A DNA stretch of 8,496 nt from Actinobacteria bacterium UBA2286 (GTDB lineage Bacteria; Actinomycetota; Coriobacteriia; Anaerosomatales; Anaerosomataceae): contig DDWM01000035.1 in assembly GCA_002345925.1 (NCBI GenBank), forward strand, positions 48,617-57,112, read 5' to 3'. Every line of letters starts with the position of its first letter. Within the stretch, counting starts at the first letter, position 1. A model generated the notes under the pieces. The model did no database searches. It saw nothing but the letters and a program-made list of their open reading frames with translations, and was not told where the DNA came from. Below, one piece after another: positions 5,837 through 8,496 of the stretch. The position numbers were made by a program, and so were the translations under genes.

Positions 5837-7558
5837 CTACGAAATGGGCGTGTTGTCATCCTCGGCACCAGCAGGGGCGATCTTCGGCAGACGTACCGAG
5901 AACACCGAGCCCTTGCCGACGGTGCTGTTCGCGGTGATCGTGCCGCCGAGCATTCTCGCGATCCGGAGCGATATCGCAAGCCCGAGTCCCGCACCGTCAG
6001 GCTTCGCCGTATGGTCTCTCGTGAACTGCTTGAATGCCTCGAAGACGTACGGCAGCTCATTGCTGGCGATACCAGGACCAGTATCCTTCACGTCAAACAC
6101 AACAGAGTCGCTCTCGCGTTCTTCGGTGATCCGAAGGGTCACGCTTCCCTGGTTTGTGAACTTCACGGCGTTCGTCAGCAAGTTGAGCAGCATCTGTTTC
6201 AATAGCCGTGAGTCTGTCTGCATGCTGATATCCCGGTCACAGCCATCACACGCGAATGCGATGCCCTTGTCCGCGCACATGGGCTGGATGATCGAGGTAA
6301 CCCCGCTCAGAACCTCACCGAGTTCGACATCTGCAGCATCCACTCGCTGTTCAGAATTCTCGATTCGGCTCAGATCAAGCAGGTCGCTCACGAGCGCAAG
6401 CAAGTACCTCCCAGAATCGTTGATCATCCGGATCTGCTTCAGTTGCTCCTCCGACATGTCCCCCGCCATGCCCGAGATGAGAACGTCGCTGAAGCCGATG
6501 ACCGAGTTGAGCGGCGTACGCAGGTCATGACTGATGTTGGCGAGGAATAGCGACTTCGCGGCGTTCGCGTTCTCCGCCTCGCTCATTGCGCGCTCGAAGT
6601 CCGCAGTCCGCGAACCAACAAGCTCTTCGAGGCTGTCCTTGTATTGCTCCAGCTCCGTCTCAGCCTCCTCGCGAGTACTCACCTCGCTGGTAAGCTCTTC
6701 GTTCACTGCCAGAAGCTCCTGGTTGACCGCGTTAAGCTGCTGATTGACCGCCTGTTCGCTTTCAACGGCCCCGCGGAGGGCTTGGGCCTGCGCCTCGTAT
6801 TGGCGCGCGGGAACGAAGACAACGCGACGGTTGTACAAGTAGATGCCACCAAGGCTGAGCCCGAAGATGCCGAGCAAGAGCACCGAGAGGTTCCGCGTTG
6901 TCTCGTTGGCAGCCGCATACGCCTGCGCAAGCGGGATTCGAACCGAGATCGCCGAGGAGTAGTCTCCAAGCTCGCGATTGAAGCTTCGGACAGGTCCGTA
7001 CTCGGCGACCATATCCTTCGGCGCGAGCGACGGATCGGTGTGGCACCTCAGACACGACTCGACCATCTGCTCGCCGCGCTCGAGCACGACATAGAACGGT
7101 TCTCCGTCGAACGTGCGGACCATAGACTCGTTCTTGAAGGTCGAGTCCTCATTCACGCGCACGAGAAATTCCTTCTCAACAGCATCCGCTTCGTACTCGG
7201 GACTGCGCGCGTTGATCGCTGCCTCTTTGTAGTAGTAGTCGCCGTCCATCATCTCGCTGAAGCGGTTCTGGATATCGCGAACTGCGTACGTCGATGACAT
7301 CCACACAGGGTCGAAGTAGTCAGGTCCCTCGATTTGTTCAGAGAGTTTGAAGACGTTCGGCTTGAGCTCATCGCTGAAGTAGTAGTGAATCGCGAGGCTC
7401 CGGTTTGCGATGATCTCCGCTTTTTCGCGTGCTTCACGCCGCGCCAAATCATGGAGAGAGTAGTTCACCGAGAAGACCACTGCGACGGCGACTACCAGAA
7501 ACGTCGCGGTCCAGACCAGAAGGAGCTGTGAGCCAATTCGCCGAGGGACGTGATTCAC
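5837..7558 (-). CDS. Membrane sensor histidine kinase with Tll0287-like (DUF3365) haem-c sensor domain
   Basis: This 573-residue two-component kinase starts at GTG 7558. Transmembrane segment 1 is at about 9-32 and segment 2 at about 225-242. The extracytoplasmic domain between them (33-224) matches the Tll0287-like/DUF3365 family, with ESCLRCHTDPSLAPKDM and a following YG; the CxxCH haem-c site is C169, C172, H173. A long coiled coil (about 250-335), including three 7-residue repeats AVNxxLx, replaces the usual HAMP or PAS linker. The HisKA domain has FLANISHDLRTPLNSV with phospho-acceptor H344. The ATPase domain has the N-box around N463, G1 DTGPGI (492-497) and G2 GAGLGLA (522-528). All key kinase residues are present. 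It probably senses redox state or a small gas through haem c attached outside the membrane, which requires a cytochrome c maturation system. No receiver domain or partner regulator is in the window. GTG 7558 is preferred over the longer 7732 start because a terminator and a promoter lie in that extension. Confidence 0.9.
   Translation of the reverse strand: MNHVPRRIGSQLLLVWTATFLVVAVAVVFSVNYSLHDLARREAREKAEIIANRSLAIHYYFSDELKPNVFKLSEQIEGPDYFDPVWMSSTYAVRDIQNRFSEMMDGDYYYKEAAINARSPEYEADAVEKEFLVRVNEDSTFKNESMVRTFDGEPFYVVLERGEQMVESCLRCHTDPSLAPKDMVAEYGPVRSFNRELGDYSSAISVRIPLAQAYAAANETTRNLSVLLLGIFGLSLGGIYLYNRRVVFVPARQYEAQAQALRGAVESEQAVNQQLNAVNQELLAVNEELTSEVSTREEAETELEQYKDSLEELVGSRTADFERAMSEAENANAAKSLFLANISHDLRTPLNSVIGFSDVLISGMAGDMSEEQLKQIRMINDSGRYLLALVSDLLDLSRIENSEQRVDAADVELGEVLSGVTSIIQPMCADKGIAFACDGCDRDISMQTDSRLLKQMLLNLLTNAVKFTNQGSVTLRITEERESDSVVFDVKDTGPGIASNELPYVFEAFKQFTRDHTAKPDGAGLGLAISLRIARMLGGTITANSTVGKGSVFSVRLPKIAPAGAEDDNTPIS
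6689..6751 (-). repeat. Three imperfect 21-bp tandem repeats encoding coiled-coil heptads
   Basis: Three consecutive 21-base units (6751-6731, 6730-6710, 6709-6689) encode AVNQQLN, AVNQELL and AVNEELT, residues 270-290 of the histidine kinase. The units differ at several bases but keep the frame and the heptad pattern, so they extend the signalling helix between the second membrane segment and the HisKA domain. Similar NEEL heptads are common in kinase linkers. Repeat-number change here would shift linker length by exact heptads. Confidence 0.75.
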
Positions 7559-7563
7559 TTTGT

Positions 7564-7567
7564 CTCC
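7564..7567 (-). promoter_or_regulatory. Ribosome binding site for the histidine kinase GTG start
   Basis: GGAG on the minus strand lies 5 bases before GTG 7558. It is the only in-frame start candidate in this region with a good site. The ATG at 7618 is preceded by an AT-rich stretch without a Shine-Dalgarno match, and itself overlaps the -35 box. Confidence 0.65.
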
Positions 7568-7592
7568 ACACTTCGCTGTGTCCTCGACTGCG

Positions 7593-7623
7593 ATTCTACC
7601 CGCTGCGAACTCAAACATGTCAA
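7593..7623 (-). promoter_or_regulatory. Candidate sigma-70-type promoter for the histidine kinase
   Basis: The minus strand has a perfect TTGACA -35 hexamer (7623-7618) and TAGAAT (7598-7593) as -10, five of six matches, with a 19-base spacer that is longer than the ideal 17. Transcription would start near 7586, giving a leader of about 27 bases before GTG 7558. It sits just downstream of the terminator that closes the amidase gene, as expected for a new transcription unit. Confidence 0.55.
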
Positions 7624-7658
7624 GTGTTAACCAAATTACCCAATGCTCCAGATCAGCA

Positions 7659-7693
7659 CAAAGCCCGGGTGCCAAGACTGCACCCGGGCTTTG
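7659..7693 (-). terminator. Intrinsic terminator after the acetamidase/formamidase gene (potentially bidirectional)
   Basis: A perfect inverted repeat of 14 base pairs (7659-7672 with 7680-7693) encloses a 7-base loop. The GC-rich core GCCCGGGTGC is bordered by AAA on one side and TTT on the other, so the stem itself carries the A/U ends on both strands. The U-run is short, three bases, but the stem is very stable. It starts 45 bases after the amidase stop codon and before the kinase promoter. Confidence 0.8.
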
Positions 7694-7738
7694 CATCTCA
7701 GGCAGCCGGCATTCCTGCCGCCAAAACCTCAAATTGAT

Positions 7739-8496
7739 CTAACGCGGTAGAACGTACCCATAATCCGCGAGTACAGACTTGGGAAACTCAAATCGCACGG
7801 TTAAGAGCGGGTCGACGACCTGACAGAACTTCAGGTTGCCCACCAGGCTCATCAGCATTGCCGCGTCGTTGTTGGGAATCCCAGCGACCTTGGTAAGGAA
7901 TCCGTGCATCATGTCGAGCGTGAGCTTGTACGCGTCATCCACAGTCTCTGCCGAGGCGACAACAGCCACGATCTCGTCGTTCTCGATGAACGGCGTGGGC
8001 ATACCGGGGATGTCTACGACCTGCGGCGTGAGCCGCACCTCGCCGGGAGTCTCGGCACCGCAGACGACGACTTCGCCGTCACCCATGACCGCGTGCATGT
8101 CGCCGCAGCCGAATAGCGCGCCCTCAACGCCGACAGTCAGGTACAGGCTGGAGCCGCTCGTGATGAGCGTGCAGTCCATGTTGCCGCCGTGAGTGCCAGG
8201 CGTGCTGTTTGGGATCTCGCCCTCGGCAGGGGCAACGCCTATAACGCCGAGCATCGGCCGCTGCTTCACGACGACTTTGTCTTTGAACACCACGGTGTCG
8301 CCCACGTGCTCGACGATGACCGTCTCTTCCTCGGTGATGAGTGCGCCGAGAGCCCCAACGTTGGGGACCGCGACCATGACCGAGGGGCCGGTGGCCTTGA
8401 CCTCGCGCAAGTCGATGCGCAGCAGGTCGCCCGGCTTGGTGCCCTCGATGTAGACGGGGCCGGTGGCCGGGTTGGTGATCGACCAGTCGAGCGTCT
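7739..8496 (-). CDS. Acetamidase/formamidase (FmdA/AmdA family), 5' end outside the window
   Basis: The visible 251 C-terminal residues belong to a cytosolic amidase that hydrolyses formamide or acetamide to ammonia and the carboxylic acid. Family signatures are NPATGPVYIEGTKPGD near the visible start, a GVIGVAP segment running into GTHGGNMDC (8197-8171), GCGDMHAVMGDGE (ending at 8072) and MLMSLVGNLKFCQVVDP near the C-terminus. The conserved His and Asp residues of the second and third motifs are intact. Family members are roughly 300 residues or longer, so about 50 or more N-terminal residues lie beyond 8496. A TTG at 8410 is in frame but is not the start, because family-conserved sequence continues upstream of it to the window edge. 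Formamidase and acetamidase cannot be told apart from this sequence. It is closed by the terminator at 7659-7693, so it is unlikely to share a transcript with the kinase. It could supply nitrogen or recycle formamide. Confidence 0.92.
   Translation of the reverse strand, partial: TLDWSITNPATGPVYIEGTKPGDLLRIDLREVKATGPSVMVAVPNVGALGALITEEETVIVEHVGDTVVFKDKVVVKQRPMLGVIGVAPAEGEIPNSTPGTHGGNMDCTLITSGSSLYLTVGVEGALFGCGDMHAVMGDGEVVVCGAETPGEVRLTPQVVDIPGMPTPFIENDEIVAVVASAETVDDAYKLTLDMMHGFLTKVAGIPNNDAAMLMSLVGNLKFCQVVDPLLTVRFEFPKSVLADYGYVLPR

Noticed and set aside
5778..6530. Long plus-strand open frame of 250 codons opposite the kinase gene
   Set aside because: It lies antisense to the HisKA/ATPase region, has a serine/arginine-rich low-information translation, and has no recognisable domain. 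It is a by-product of the GC-rich codon pattern of the real gene.
6644..7297. Plus-strand open frame of 217 codons opposite the kinase sensor domain
   Set aside because: The translation is rich in Arg, Val, Leu and His without family features, and the minus strand carries an unambiguous haem sensor kinase.
7739..8410. TTG at 8410 as the start of the amidase gene
   Set aside because: The frame remains open to the window edge and encodes family-conserved residues (NPATGPVYIEG and PGD), so the gene is cut by the edge rather than starting here.

Overview
This window looks like a piece of a GC-rich Gram-positive chromosome. It carries two secreted proteins that each end in a triplet of cell-wall-binding type 2 (CWB2) modules, has strong purine-rich ribosome binding sites, and uses GTG starts. 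An anaerobic Actinomycetota lineage, perhaps Coriobacteriia-like, is my best guess. That is inference from gene style, not from a marker gene. Everything supported here lies on the minus strand, so genes read from high to low coordinates.

Layout in transcription order: (1) the 3' part of an acetamidase/formamidase gene (8496 to 7739, 5' end outside the window); (2) a strong inverted repeat that looks like an intrinsic terminator (7659-7693); (3) a candidate sigma-70-type promoter (7593-7623) and a membrane histidine kinase with an extracytoplasmic Tll0287-like (DUF3365) c-heme sensor (7558 to 5837); (4) after 89 bases, a 785-residue secreted protein with four Ig-like/carboxypeptidase-regulatory-like beta-sandwich modules and a C-terminal CWB2 triplet (5747 to 3390); (5) only 6 bases later, a UDP-glucose 4-epimerase gene, galE (3383 to 2412); (6) after 61 bases holding a hairpin, a 738-residue secreted protein with three PPC-like beta-sandwich modules and a CWB2 triplet (2350 to 134); (7) a tRNA-Val(UAC) whose last bases run off the window (69 to 1). 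No gene-free stretch exceeds 300 bases.

The most coherent unit is CWB2 protein, galE, CWB2 protein. CWB2 modules are known from Clostridioides difficile to hold surface proteins on an anionic wall polysaccharide. An epimerase that supplies UDP-galactose-type sugars between two such proteins suggests co-expression of the anchored proteins with a precursor of the glycan they bind or sit among. The haem-c sensor kinase directly upstream has no response regulator in the window. It could control this surface unit in response to redox state or a gas, but that link is only positional.

I found no mobile element, CRISPR array or phage gene. The less ordinary points are the haem sensor with no upstream cysteine ligand, the leucine at the GalE gatekeeper position, and the epimerase sandwiched between two wall-anchored proteins.
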